NCBI RefSeq assembly: GCF_009498525.1
Contig: NZ_QSNT01000001.1
Span: 673,032 to 737,031, forward strand
DNA from: Rhizobium sp. ICMP 5592
GTDB lineage: Bacteria > Pseudomonadota > Alphaproteobacteria > Rhizobiales > Rhizobiaceae
Reading direction: 5' to 3'
DNA: 64,000 bases
Shown here: positions 26,177 through 35,110 of the stretch, piece by piece
How positions within the stretch are numbered: the first letter of the stretch is position 1
Layout: each line of letters begins with the position of its first letter
Notes under the pieces: generated by a model
The model's database searches: none
What the model was told of the DNA's origin: nothing
What the model saw: only the letters and a program-made list of their open reading frames with translations
Position numbers and translations under genes: made by a program

Positions 26177-26944
26177 ATGAAGATCGATCTCAACTCGGAC
26201 ATGGGCGAGGGTTTCGGACCCTACCGGCTCTGCGACGACGAGGCGCTGATGGATGTGGTATCGTCGGCGAACATCGCATGCGGTTTCCACGCCGGTGACC
26301 CAGAGACCATGGCGCGCATGGTGCGGCTGGCGAAGGCTCGCGGCGTCGGTGTCGGCGCGCATCCGGGCTTTCCCGACCGTCTCGGCTTCGGGCGCCGGGA
26401 AATGCCGGTTGAAGCGGACGAGATGCGCCAGCAGGTGCTCTACCAACTGGGGGCGCTGACGGCGATCGCCAGGGGCGAGGGGGTTCCGGTCGCCCATATC
26501 GGTTTCCACGCCGCGATGGGCAACATGATCAACCGCGATGCCGCGCTTGCCGACCTGATCATGCAAGCGATGAGCTCCGTGGATCCCGAGCTCATCGTCT
26601 TCTCCATGCCCGACACGGAAATAGAGCGGGCGGCGAAACGCGCGGGATTGAGGACGCTGACGCTCTTCCTCGCGGATCGGGCCTATGATGCCGCCGGCCA
26701 GCTCGTGTCGCGCAAGCTGCCGAATTCCGTCATCAAAGAAGAAGCCAAGGTCCGCGCCCGGGTGCGGCAATTTCTGGAGAGCGGAACGGTGACGACCATC
26801 GACAACCGGACCATCGAGGTGCGGGCACGCTCGATCCTGGTCCATAGCGACACGCCAGGCTCGCTTGAACTGGCAAGGATCGTCCGCAGCGAGATCGAGG
26901 CGGCAGGAGCGACGATCGCGCCGGCCCGCGACGTCCTTGCCTGA
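26177..26944 (+). CDS. pxpA: PxpA-like LamB/YcsF family protein with altered motif
   Basis: LamB/YcsF-family protein of 255 residues, TIM-barrel-like, normally the subunit that completes 5-oxoproline hydrolysis. It keeps DLNSDMGEGFG, ANIACGFHAGDP, GAHPGFPDRLGFGRR and FLADRAYDAAG. The usual KPHGALYN motif, however, reads GFHAAMGN: only the histidine and one alanine remain. This suggests a changed ring or side-chain pocket. A strong ribosome site (GGAGAGGAAA) precedes the ATG. Compare the PxpA encoded at 35371, which keeps KPHGALY. Confidence 0.85.
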   Translation: MKIDLNSDMGEGFGPYRLCDDEALMDVVSSANIACGFHAGDPETMARMVRLAKARGVGVGAHPGFPDRLGFGRREMPVEADEMRQQVLYQLGALTAIARGEGVPVAHIGFHAAMGNMINRDAALADLIMQAMSSVDPELIVFSMPDTEIERAAKRAGLRTLTLFLADRAYDAAGQLVSRKLPNSVIKEEAKVRARVRQFLESGTVTTIDNRTIEVRARSILVHSDTPGSLELARIVRSEIEAAGATIAPARDVLA

Positions 26945-26995
26945 ATAGCCAGACCGCAACCCAACAGTTCAACGATCACCGAAAGCAACAAAACA

Positions 26996-28198
26996 ATGCC
27001 GACCCTAGCCGACCGCCTCAAGAATGTTTCCATATCCGCCTCCGCCGCCATGACACAGCGCGCCCGCGATCTTGCGTCGAAGGGGATCAATGTCGTTTCC
27101 CTGTCGTCCGGCGAGCCGGATTTCCCAACGCCGCCCCATGCGATCGAGGCCGCCCATGCCGCGGCTCTCGCCGGCGATACGAAATATCCGCCGCTCGACG
27201 GTACGCTTGCACTGAGAACGGCCATTGCGCGCAAGTTCAAGCGGGAGAACGGGCTCGACTATGATCCGAGCCAGATTGTCGTCGCCGGCGGTGGCAAGCA
27301 GGTGATCTTCAACGCCATTCTCGCGACCTGCAATCCGGGAGACGAAGTGGTGATCCCCGCGCCGGGCTGGATTAGCTATGCCGACATCGTCCGCTTCGCT
27401 GGTGGCGTGCCTATTCCCGTTGCATGCAAGCAGGAGAACGGCTTCAAGCTGTGCGCCGAGGATCTGGAGGCGGTGATCACGCCCAGGACGAAATGGCTGT
27501 TCCTGAATTTCCCGAACAACCCGACGGGTGCTGCCTGCTCGCGAGCCGAGATGGCGGCGATCGCCGAGGTCATGCTGCGCTATCCCGACGTGTGGATCAT
27601 GACCGACGACATCTATGAGCATCTGATCTACGACGATTTCGAATTCTGCACGATCGCCGAAGTCGAGCCGCGTCTCTACGACAGGGTGCTGACTGTCAAC
27701 GGCGCGTCCAAGGCCTATGCCATGACGGGGTGGCGGCTGGGCTACTGCGGCGGACCGAAGGACTTGATCTCCGCCATCAGCAACGTCAACGGCCAGAACA
27801 GCGGTGGAACGTCCACGATTACCCAGGCCGCCGCAGTGGCAGTGCTGGATGGCCCGCAGGATCTTCTGAAGGAGCGGGCGGCGATCTACAAGCAGCGCCG
27901 CGACTTCGTTCTCGACAAGCTGGCCGGTATCGACGGGCTGACCTGCCACAAGCCGGAAGGGGCGTTCTACATTTTCCCCAGCGTTGCCGGGCTTATCGGC
28001 AAGACCAGCAAATCCGGCCGCAAAATAGAAAACGATGCGGACTTCGTCATGGGGCTCGTCGACGAGCAACATGTGGCGACCGTGCAGGGCGGGGCCTACG
28101 GCATGAGCCCGTTCTTCCGCCTCTCCTACGCCACCAGCATGGAGAAGCTTGCCGATGGCTGCGCGCGTATCGCGCAGTTCTGCCATGATCTGAAATAG
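26996..28198 (+). CDS. Class I/II aminotransferase (aspartate aminotransferase-like)
   Basis: PLP enzyme of 400 residues, fold type I, aspartate-aminotransferase-like subgroup. The PLP lysine is K239 in NGASKAYAMTGWRLGY; NFPNNPTG (171-178) and the C-terminal FFRLSYA with the substrate-carboxylate arginine are present. It follows pxpA by 51 bases and ends the cluster. Opening of 5-oxoproline or a lactam yields an amino acid, whose amino group this enzyme could remove; that link is inferred from position. Confidence 0.88.
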   Translation: MPTLADRLKNVSISASAAMTQRARDLASKGINVVSLSSGEPDFPTPPHAIEAAHAAALAGDTKYPPLDGTLALRTAIARKFKRENGLDYDPSQIVVAGGGKQVIFNAILATCNPGDEVVIPAPGWISYADIVRFAGGVPIPVACKQENGFKLCAEDLEAVITPRTKWLFLNFPNNPTGAACSRAEMAAIAEVMLRYPDVWIMTDDIYEHLIYDDFEFCTIAEVEPRLYDRVLTVNGASKAYAMTGWRLGYCGGPKDLISAISNVNGQNSGGTSTITQAAAVAVLDGPQDLLKERAAIYKQRRDFVLDKLAGIDGLTCHKPEGAFYIFPSVAGLIGKTSKSGRKIENDADFVMGLVDEQHVATVQGGAYGMSPFFRLSYATSMEKLADGCARIAQFCHDLK

Positions 28199-28247
28199 GA
28201 TGGGACCTGAAATAGCATGAGGAGGCAGGCAGGGCGGCGCCGGGCAT

Positions 28248-29153
28248 TTACTGCTTCAGCCGCTCGGTCAACTCCCGGAGAATGTCCTGCACGGCAGCGG
28301 CTGGGTCGGAGAGCGATGCGTGTTCGGACACGCAGAGCGACAGTGTCTCCTCGATCTTCGGCGAGATGCTCCGGGAAACAATCGGGCCGGTGCCCTCGGA
28401 CACGATACGGTCGGCGACCGCCTTGGGCATGATGGTGGCGCCGAGACCGGTGCCGATGGCCCGCGCCAGCGTCCGGATGACCTCAACCTCGCCGATCACC
28501 GTCAGATTGGTACGGCTTCGCGAAAACGCCGTCTCCACCGCCCGGCGCACGAAATTGTAGGGCGGCGGCAACAAAAACGGCAGAGATTCGAGCGCTGAAA
28601 TGGCAATCGGGGCGTCGCTGGCTTCGATGCCGAATTTCTCGTGCGCGACAAGGTAGAAATCCTCCCGGAGAAGGGGGGAGAAACGCAGGCCTTTCATCGG
28701 GCCGGCGCCATGGATCAGCGCGATTTCAAGCCGGTTGTTCATCAGCATCTGGCTGTATGTCTGCCCGACGCTCTCGGTGAGGTGAAGCATGATGCCCGGA
28801 TGGCGACGTCTTGTTTCCGCCAGAAGCTCGAAGGAGAGCGTTGCGGCACCGCTGAACGGCGTGAGGCCGACGGAGACCCGGCCCGCGAGGTGCTTGCCCG
28901 CCGCGACGACGTCGGCGTGGGCCTGTTCCATCTGGCGCAGGATGATCTGGGCGTGCCGGTAAAGCTCGGCACCGGCATCCGTCATCACGACGCCTTGCTG
29001 GCTTCGAATGAGGAGCTTCGTCCCGAAGTGTTCTTCGAGGGCGGCGAGCTGCTGGCTGAGTGCTGGCTGTGCGATGTGGAGTATATCGGCAGCTCTTGTG
29101 ATGCTGCCGGTATCAACGATCACAACGAACGATTTGAAACGTCTGATATCCAT
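28248..29153 (-). CDS. LysR-family transcriptional regulator
   Basis: LysR regulator of 301 residues with an N-terminal helix-turn-helix (about 1-60: GSITRAADILHIAQPALSQQ) and a periplasmic-binding-like effector domain. The opening MDIRRFKSFV resembles Cbl/CysB/Nac-type nitrogen or sulfur regulators. ATG 29153 is chosen because the family domain starts there; an in-frame ATG at 29189 would add 12 residues. It converges on the aminotransferase gene and is divergent from the SDR and amino-acid transporter genes, its likely targets. Confidence 0.88.
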   Translation of the reverse strand: MDIRRFKSFVVIVDTGSITRAADILHIAQPALSQQLAALEEHFGTKLLIRSQQGVVMTDAGAELYRHAQIILRQMEQAHADVVAAGKHLAGRVSVGLTPFSGAATLSFELLAETRRRHPGIMLHLTESVGQTYSQMLMNNRLEIALIHGAGPMKGLRFSPLLREDFYLVAHEKFGIEASDAPIAISALESLPFLLPPPYNFVRRAVETAFSRSRTNLTVIGEVEVIRTLARAIGTGLGATIMPKAVADRIVSEGTGPIVSRSISPKIEETLSLCVSEHASLSDPAAAVQDILRELTERLKQ

Positions 29154-29430
29154 TCGAGATTGATGCTCACCATTGCAGCTGACCGGCATGTTACAGCCTG
29201 ACTGTTAGTTTACAACAGATTCCCTCCCAAGCCCTTTTAAGCGGAAAATGCTGCGGCGGAAGCGTCGTCGCTCGGCCTTCGGCTACGAAAACATGTGGAT
29301 TCATCCAATGGAATCAATGTCCGGACGCGGCCGGATACCCTTCATAAGATAGGCTTATCCCTCCAAAGATAATCGGAATTATCGCCCGACGGAAAGGTCG
29401 GCTAAGGTTTCGCAAACAAAGGGAACAGTG
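29154..29430. promoter_or_regulatory. Divergent promoter region, LysR gene and SDR operon
   Basis: 277 bases between divergent genes. Two short dyads lie near the SDR gene: ATAAG(N5)CTTAT at 29344-29358 and GATAAT(N4)ATTATC at 29368-29383. The first has the spacing of a LysR T-N11-A box. No -35/-10 pair is clear enough to place. Confidence 0.4.
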
Positions 29431-30189
29431 ATGCCATTCTCCGATTATAAGACCGCACTGGTCACAGGTGCCTCCTCCGGAATTGGGGCGGCTATCGTCG
29501 AGCGCCTTTGCGCCGAAGGGCTTGAGGTGCACGCGGTTGCGCGCAATGGCGAACTTTTGCGGAAGCTGGCGGAACGCACCGGCTGCATCGCGCATGTGAT
29601 CGACGTCACCGACAAAGCGGCCCTTGCGGATTTGACGAAGCGCGTCCCGTTCGACATTCTGGTCAACAATGCCGGTGTCGATCGTCCCAAGAAATTTCTG
29701 GATGCCGACGAAGGCGATATCGACCTTCTCATTGACGTCAACCTGCGTGCCGTCCTCCATCTCTGCCGCATGGTGGTGCCGGGGATGGTGGCGCGCGATC
29801 GCGGTCACGTCATCAATATCTCGTCGATCGCAGGCGCTTATAATTTCGGCGGCAATTCGTCCTATCACGCGACGAAGGCGGGCGTCAGCATGCTGTCGAA
29901 CCAGCTGCGTCTTGACGCCTTCGGCAAGCGGGTGCGCGTGACGGAAATCTGCCCCGGCCGGGTCGCGACCGACATCTTTGCGCATGTTCATGGCGACAGC
30001 TCCGAGGTGCGGGAACGATTCATCGACGGTTTCGAACTCCCCCAGGCAAAAGATATCGCCGATGCCATCGCCTTTGCGATCGCAGCACCGGTCGCCGTGA
30101 ACATCGGCCATATGGAAATCACGCCGACTCTTCAGGTGATGGGCGGCTTGCAGACGGCAAAGCCTCAATCTTCCAAGCAAGGGGAATGA
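29431..30189 (+). CDS. SDR-family oxidoreductase (YdfG-like)
   Basis: Short-chain dehydrogenase/reductase of 252 residues. The NAD(P) motif TGASSGIG is at residues 12-19, NNAG appears in ILVNNAGVD, and the catalytic Ser...YxxxK is visible in SSYHATKAG. The subgroup resembles YdfG-type NADP 3-hydroxyacid dehydrogenases. A GTG three bases upstream of ATG 29431 is a possible alternative. It lies four bases before the first transporter gene, so it shares the operon with an amino-acid importer. Confidence 0.85.
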   Translation: MPFSDYKTALVTGASSGIGAAIVERLCAEGLEVHAVARNGELLRKLAERTGCIAHVIDVTDKAALADLTKRVPFDILVNNAGVDRPKKFLDADEGDIDLLIDVNLRAVLHLCRMVVPGMVARDRGHVINISSIAGAYNFGGNSSYHATKAGVSMLSNQLRLDAFGKRVRVTEICPGRVATDIFAHVHGDSSEVRERFIDGFELPQAKDIADAIAFAIAAPVAVNIGHMEITPTLQVMGGLQTAKPQSSKQGE

Positions 30190-30193
30190 GGCG

Positions 30194-30901
30194 GTGGGCA
30201 AGCTCGATCTCTCCGCGATCCTGAGCAATCCAGAATATGTCTCGATGCTGCTGCATGGGGTCGAGATGACCTTTGTCGTGGCGATCGGTTCCTGGCTTCT
30301 GGCGATGACCCTTGCCATGCTCCTTCTCGGCCTGCGATACGCGCCAGGCCCCGTCGGCAATGCCGTCGTCACCGCCTATGTCTCCTATCACCGTAACGTC
30401 CCGACGCTGGTGCAGCTGATGCTCTGGTATTTCGGCATTTTCGCCCTGATGCCGCAGCCGGTCACCGACTGGCTGAACGACCACAATGCCGAGGCGACCT
30501 TCGCGATCATCGGGCTTGGTCTTTGTCAGGCAGCCTATTTCAGCGAAGATCTTCGCTCCGGCCTGCGCTCGGTGAGCCCCGGTCAAATGGAGGCGGCACG
30601 CGCGCTCGGTCATGGATATATCTCGGCCATGCGCTTCGTGATGATCCCGCAGGGGATCAGAAATGCGCTGCCCGCGCTGATCAATCATAGTGTTTCCCTG
30701 TTCCAGAACAGCAGCCTGGCGGTCGCGATCGGCGTTGCGGAACTGACCTATGCCGTCAAGGAAGTGGAGAATCTCAGCTTTCTGACGTTTGAGACCTATC
30801 TGCTGGCGACGGTTCTCTACCTCGCCTTCTCGCTGATGATCATGACTGCCGGTGGATATGTCACCCGGAGAACCGATCCAGTCAGGAGTGGACGGGCATG
30901 A
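30194..30901 (+). CDS. Polar amino-acid ABC transporter permease 1
   Basis: Permease of 235 residues, HisM/GltK type, with about five membrane segments. The YHRNVPTLVQLMLWYF segment is characteristic (RGTPxLVQ type) and the coupling loop [21 protein letters not shown] is clear. It starts with GTG four bases after the SDR stop and overlaps the next permease gene by four bases. It forms a heterodimeric channel with permease 2. Confidence 0.9.
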   Translation: MGKLDLSAILSNPEYVSMLLHGVEMTFVVAIGSWLLAMTLAMLLLGLRYAPGPVGNAVVTAYVSYHRNVPTLVQLMLWYFGIFALMPQPVTDWLNDHNAEATFAIIGLGLCQAAYFSEDLRSGLRSVSPGQMEAARALGHGYISAMRFVMIPQGIRNALPALINHSVSLFQNSSLAVAIGVAELTYAVKEVENLSFLTFETYLLATVLYLAFSLMIMTAGGYVTRRTDPVRSGRA

Positions 30902-31656
30902 TTGGCGACATCATCAAGATCATCCATGATTACTGGCTGCTGCTGCTCGTCGGGCAATATCCGAATGGCCCGATCGGGGGGCTTGCAGCGACGCTGATCC
31001 TCTCGGTCCTGGCGATCGCCTTCGCCTTTCCGGTCAGCATCCTCCTTGCCCTTGCCCGGCTTTCGAAATCGCCGCTGCTGAACTGGCCCGTCACGGCGCT
31101 GGTTTATTTCACGCGCGGCGTGCCGCTGCTGATGCTCATCCTCTGGGGCTATTTCCTCGTGCCGCTGCTGACGGGCGCCGACGTTCCGAGCTTCGTCACC
31201 ATGCTTGTGACGCTGGTCGTCTATCAGGGCGTTTTCTTGAGCGAGGTCGTGCGCGGCGGTATCCTTGCCCTCGGACATGGCCAGCTGGAGGCGGCACGAG
31301 CGCTTGGGCACAGCTATTTCGGCGCCATGCGCTACGTTGTCCTGCCGCAAGCTCTGTACAATGTCATCCCGAGCATCCTTTCGGTTCTGGTGTCGACCAT
31401 CAAGGACACCACGCTTGGATACGTGATCAACGTGCCGGACCTCACCTTCGCGGCTAATCAGATCAACAATCAGCTCCTGACCCAGCCATTCCAGGTCTTC
31501 TTCATCCTGGCGGCCGTCTACTACGTGATCTGCTGGTCGTTGACTCAGGTGGCATCGGTTCTGGAGCGTCGGATCGCCCGCAAGCGTGCCGGCACGGCTG
31601 CGCAGAAGCCCGAGAACGTCCTGCAACTCAAAGCTCTTACGGATCAGTCGCTATGA
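30898..31656 (+). CDS. Polar amino-acid ABC transporter permease 2
   Basis: Permease of 252 residues, same family as its neighbour, with [18 protein letters not shown] and the coupling loop [21 protein letters not shown]. The start overlaps the previous stop (ATGA), and its own stop overlaps the ATPase start the same way. With permease 1, the ATPase and the binding protein it makes a complete PAAT-type importer. Confidence 0.9.
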   Translation: MIGDIIKIIHDYWLLLLVGQYPNGPIGGLAATLILSVLAIAFAFPVSILLALARLSKSPLLNWPVTALVYFTRGVPLLMLILWGYFLVPLLTGADVPSFVTMLVTLVVYQGVFLSEVVRGGILALGHGQLEAARALGHSYFGAMRYVVLPQALYNVIPSILSVLVSTIKDTTLGYVINVPDLTFAANQINNQLLTQPFQVFFILAAVYYVICWSLTQVASVLERRIARKRAGTAAQKPENVLQLKALTDQSL

Positions 31657-32417
31657 CCCTCGCCCAGTCTTCCCAGAATCCGCCCATGATCCGGCTGTCC
31701 GGGGTGCGCAAGTCCTATGGCCATTTCGAAGTCCTCAAGGGGATCGATGCCGAGGTGGCGCGCGGCGAGGTCGTCGTCGTCTGCGGTCCTTCCGGTTCGG
31801 GCAAATCCACCCTGATCCGCACGGTGAACCGGCTCGAGGAGATCGCCAGCGGATCGATCACCTGCGACGGCAATGACATGCACGGCTCTGTGCCCGCCAA
31901 GGAAATGAACCGCCTGCGCAGCCGTATCGGTTTCGTCTTCCAGAACTTCAACCTGTTCCCGCATCTGTCGGTTCTCGACAACATCGCGATGTCGCCGATC
32001 CGGGTGAAGGGGGTCGCGCGTGATGTTGCCCGCAACAAGGCAAAGCAGCTTCTCGACAGGGTGGGGCTCGCCGATAAGGCGGGCGCTTTTCCCGCCCAGC
32101 TTTCCGGCGGGCAGCAGCAACGGGTCGCGATTGCGCGCGCTTTGGCGATGGAGCCGCCGGTGATGCTGTTCGACGAGCCAACGAGCGCGCTGGATCCGGA
32201 AATGGTCGGCGAGGTGCTTGCGGTCATGAAGACCCTGGCAGCCGACGGCATGACGATGATGTGTGTCACCCATGAGATGGGATTTGCCCGCGATGTAGCG
32301 GATCGCGTCTGGTTCATGGATGACGGGCTGATCCTCGAGGCCGCGCCACCGAAAGAGTTCTTTTCCAACCCGCAACATGCGCGTGCTCAGCGGTTTCTCG
32401 CTGATTTGCGGCATTGA
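31653..32417 (+). CDS. Polar amino-acid ABC transporter ATP-binding protein
   Basis: ATPase of 254 residues, GlnQ/HisP type. Walker [10 protein letters not shown], signature [15 protein letters not shown] and Walker [15 protein letters not shown] are all present, as is the switch histidine in CVTHEMGFA. The start overlaps the permease 2 stop (ATGA). Confidence 0.93.
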   Translation: MTLAQSSQNPPMIRLSGVRKSYGHFEVLKGIDAEVARGEVVVVCGPSGSGKSTLIRTVNRLEEIASGSITCDGNDMHGSVPAKEMNRLRSRIGFVFQNFNLFPHLSVLDNIAMSPIRVKGVARDVARNKAKQLLDRVGLADKAGAFPAQLSGGQQQRVAIARALAMEPPVMLFDEPTSALDPEMVGEVLAVMKTLAADGMTMMCVTHEMGFARDVADRVWFMDDGLILEAAPPKEFFSNPQHARAQRFLADLRH

Positions 32418-32446
32418 TTTTCGTCCAACCCACAGGAGACTTTGCA

Positions 32447-33283
32447 ATGAACATGAAGTCATGGACCCTAGGCCTCGCGCTCGCAGCAACCGCGCTGGCC
32501 GGGTCGGCGAATGCGGATCAGCTGGCCGATATTATGACGGCGAAGGTGATCCGTTGCGGAACCTTTGCCGATGTTCCGCCCTTTGCGTCTCCGGATCCGA
32601 AAACGCGCGAGATGGTCGGCTTCGACGTCGATCTCTGCGGCGCGATCGCCCAGGCACTCGGCGTGAAGCCGGAAATCAAGCCGGTTTCCGTCGAAGCGCG
32701 CGTTCCCGAAGTCAAGCTCGGCCATGTCGATATCGCCGTTGCCAATCTCGCCTACACTCTCAGCCGCGCCGAGCAGATCCAGTTCAGCGACCCTTATTAT
32801 CTGGCTAAGGAAATGTTGATCGTCAAGGTCGGCGATGCCGGCCAGAAGAAGGCCGATTTTGCCGGCGTTCGCCTGGCATCGACCAAGGGCTCGACCTCGG
32901 AACTCTCCATCCGCCTCAACAAGTCGCAGCCGCTGACATTCCAGGATACGGGGTCGGCCTATCTCGCCGTCCAGCAGGGCAAGGCCCGCGGCATGGTCGC
33001 CAACACGATGACGACGACGAAGATCGTCAACGAGTCGAAGACCAAGGGCGCCGAGATGCGGATGATCGAGGAGCCGATGCTCTATCAGCCGATCGGCATC
33101 GGTATGAAAAAGGACGAACCGGCCCTGACGGCGAAGATCAATGAAGTCCTAGTCTCGCTCGACAAGTCGGGTGAGATCAACAAGATCTGGGACAAATGGC
33201 TCGGCCCGAACACCGAATACAAGATGACCCGCACGGACAAGGTCGTCCCGATCACCGAACTGAAGTTCGATCCCATCCCGTAA
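32447..33283 (+). CDS. Polar amino-acid ABC transporter substrate-binding protein
   Basis: Family 3 periplasmic binding protein of 278 residues. The Sec signal peptide covers about residues 1-23 with cleavage after ANA. The mature chain shows KVIRCGTFADVPPFA, GFDVDLCGAIAQALG and the carboxylate-binding VANLAYTLSRAEQIQFSDPY. ATG 32447 follows CAGGAGA; a frame extending further upstream only overlaps the ATPase gene. Ligand unknown; a product or substrate of the neighbouring PxpABC clusters (pyroglutamate, a lactam or a cyclic amino acid) would fit. Confidence 0.9.
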   Translation: MNMKSWTLGLALAATALAGSANADQLADIMTAKVIRCGTFADVPPFASPDPKTREMVGFDVDLCGAIAQALGVKPEIKPVSVEARVPEVKLGHVDIAVANLAYTLSRAEQIQFSDPYYLAKEMLIVKVGDAGQKKADFAGVRLASTKGSTSELSIRLNKSQPLTFQDTGSAYLAVQQGKARGMVANTMTTTKIVNESKTKGAEMRMIEEPMLYQPIGIGMKKDEPALTAKINEVLVSLDKSGEINKIWDKWLGPNTEYKMTRTDKVVPITELKFDPIP

Positions 33284-33289
33284 TTTTGC

Positions 33290-33316
33290 GAGCGGGGCGC
33301 GAATGCCCCGGCGCTC
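33290..33316 (+). other. Intercistronic hairpin after the binding-protein gene
   Basis: GGGGC (33294-33298) and GCCCC (33305-33309) form the core stem, extended by GAGC (33290-33293) and GCTC (33313-33316) across a small bulge. It begins seven bases after the binding-protein stop. Probably a message-stabilising or attenuating structure before the RraA-like gene. Confidence 0.45.
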
Positions 33317-33424
33317 TTGGCGATGCGGCCGGCGTCTTGCCGCGCCGTATCGCGACCATGCGACGTTTTCAGCCTGCCCGATGAAGCAGGCGTGCAATTG
33401 CCAATTTGTCTGGAGGACCCTGAA

Positions 33425-34099
33425 GTGGTGATACTGAAGCAGAAGATCGATCGTCCCAGCCAGGACGAGATCGCGGCCATCGCGAAATTTTCGCCGGCAA
33501 CCCTTCACGAAGCGCAAGGGCGTCGCGGCGCGCTGTCTTCGCGGTTGAAGCCGATCGACTACCGGATGAAGCTCTGCGGTCCCGCCTTCACCGTCAAATG
33601 CGCGCCGCGTGACAACATCATGCTCCAGGTGGCGATCAACTACGCGCAGCCCGGCGACATCATCGTCGTCTCCGCCGGCGAGTACGAAGAAGCCGGCTCG
33701 TTCGGCGATGTCCTTGCCAATGCCTGCCTTGCCAAGGGTATCGGCGGGCTGGTGACCGATACGGGAGTGCGTGACACGCTGCAGCTGCGCGATCTGGGCT
33801 TCCCGGTCTTTTCGCTGAGCGTTTGCATCAAGGGCACCGTTAAGGAAACGCTTGGCGCCACTAACGAGCCGATCCTGATCGGCGACGAGATCGTTCACCC
33901 AGGCGACATCATCGTCGGCGATGCCGACGGTCTGGTCGTCGTGCGCAAGTCGGAGGCATTCGAGGTCGCGAAACTGGCACAGGCCAGGGAAGACGCCGAA
34001 GCTGGCTACATTGCAGCCTACAAGGCCGGAAAGTCGGTGGTCGAGGTCAGCAATCTCGAAGCCGTGCTGAAGGCCAAGGGTCTGGTAATCGAAGGCTGA
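33425..34099 (+). CDS. RraA-like aldolase/decarboxylase family protein
   Basis: RraA-fold protein of 224 residues starting at GTG 33425 (GGAGG eight bases upstream). It keeps GGLVTDTGVRD and GDIIVGDADGLVVV, the metal- and substrate-binding segments of the HMG/CHA (4-hydroxy-4-methyl/carboxy-2-oxoglutarate or oxoadipate) aldolase and oxaloacetate decarboxylase group. RNase E inhibitors of the RraA type lack part of this set, so an enzyme is more likely. It ends the SDR-ABC operon and should act on a 2-oxo acid formed in the same pathway. Confidence 0.82.
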   Translation: MVILKQKIDRPSQDEIAAIAKFSPATLHEAQGRRGALSSRLKPIDYRMKLCGPAFTVKCAPRDNIMLQVAINYAQPGDIIVVSAGEYEEAGSFGDVLANACLAKGIGGLVTDTGVRDTLQLRDLGFPVFSLSVCIKGTVKETLGATNEPILIGDEIVHPGDIIVGDADGLVVVRKSEAFEVAKLAQAREDAEAGYIAAYKAGKSVVEVSNLEAVLKAKGLVIEG

Positions 34100-34105
34100 G
34101 GAACA

Positions 34106-34137
34106 AGGCCCGCTGCCCACATAGGTGCGGCGGGCCT
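34106..34137. terminator. Bidirectional hairpin between convergent genes
   Basis: Perfect 8-bp stem AGGCCCGC (34106-34113) and GCGGGCCT (34130-34137), six bases after the RraA-like stop and before the end of the convergent LysR gene. The tail CGTCCTATTC is only partly T-rich, so termination strength is uncertain. Confidence 0.6.
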
Positions 34138-34201
34138 CGTCCTATTCAATTAGCCGGATAACTTTTTCTCCCGCCGGTTGTGCATCGGAAGCATGCATCA
34201 G

Positions 34202-35110
34202 TCATGCATTGGTTCCCGGCAGCCCGAAAGCCTGTTGGAAATATCGCCTGAAGGCCAGCATAGGTGGCGAGAATTCGCTATTGGCCCGCCATGCCAGTCC
34301 GACATCCATCGGCGGAACCGGATCCTGGATATTGACCGTTTCGATGCGCCGGCCTTCCAGCGACCAGGGCCTGTGAACCATGTCCGAGAGGATGGCGACG
34401 CCGAGGCTGTTGGCAACCATCGATCGCACCGCCTCGATGGAGCTCGTCCGCAGCAGGACCTTGGGCTGATAGGCAGTGCCGCTCCAGTATTTCAGCGACG
34501 AATGCGCCGCCTCGTCGACGGTCAGCATGATATAGGGTTCTTCGGCGATCTCGCGAAGGCCGACGCCGTCGCGTCTCAGCAGATTATGTTGCGCCGGCAC
34601 CCAAAGGCGGCGAACGGAACTTAGGAGTGTCTCCGTGGTCAGCATCGGGTTCAGGATATTCGAGGTTAGGAGCACGGAGATATCATAGCGGTTGGACAGC
34701 AGCCCTTCCTCAATGGTCTCGCGATTGACTTCGTAGAGCTGGATGCGCAGCCGCGGATAGAGGCGCCGCATGCGCTCGATGTGGAGAGGCAGGAAATATC
34801 CGATCACCGTATAGGTTGCGGCGACGACCAGATCGCCTTCGATATCGCTGCTGACGAGATTGAGATGCGTGGCCTCGTCGACCTTCGCCAGTATTTCATA
34901 GGCATGGGAGAGAAACTGCCGGCCGGCGGCGGTCAATTCCATGCCCTGCGGTGTCCTGTTGAACAGCATGACGCCCACGGTCAGTTCGAGGTCCTTGATC
35001 GCCGCCGTCACTGCAGACTGTGAGATCGAAAGGTTCATCGCGGCATGGGAGATCTGGCCGTATTCGGCCGTGGCGACGAAGTATCGAAGCTGGCGCAGGC
35101 TGAGACTCAA
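34202..35110 (-). CDS. LysR-family transcriptional regulator
   Basis: LysR regulator of 302 residues: helix-turn-helix at about 1-60 (YGQISHAAMNLSISQSAVTA) and an effector-binding domain. The start is TTG at 35110 with a strong GAGGAG six bases upstream. It is divergent from the second PxpA-BCCP-BC-PxpB-PxpC operon and shares a 260-base control region with dyads, so it most likely regulates that operon. Confidence 0.88.
   Translation of the reverse strand: MSLSLRQLRYFVATAEYGQISHAAMNLSISQSAVTAAIKDLELTVGVMLFNRTPQGMELTAAGRQFLSHAYEILAKVDEATHLNLVSSDIEGDLVVAATYTVIGYFLPLHIERMRRLYPRLRIQLYEVNRETIEEGLLSNRYDISVLLTSNILNPMLTTETLLSSVRRLWVPAQHNLLRRDGVGLREIAEEPYIMLTVDEAAHSSLKYWSGTAYQPKVLLRTSSIEAVRSMVANSLGVAILSDMVHRPWSLEGRRIETVNIQDPVPPMDVGLAWRANSEFSPPMLAFRRYFQQAFGLPGTNA

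Noticed and set aside
33425..34099. Reading the RraA-like protein as RNase E inhibitor or menaquinone methyltransferase
   Set aside because: It keeps the metal and substrate residues of the aldolase group and lies in a catabolic operon.
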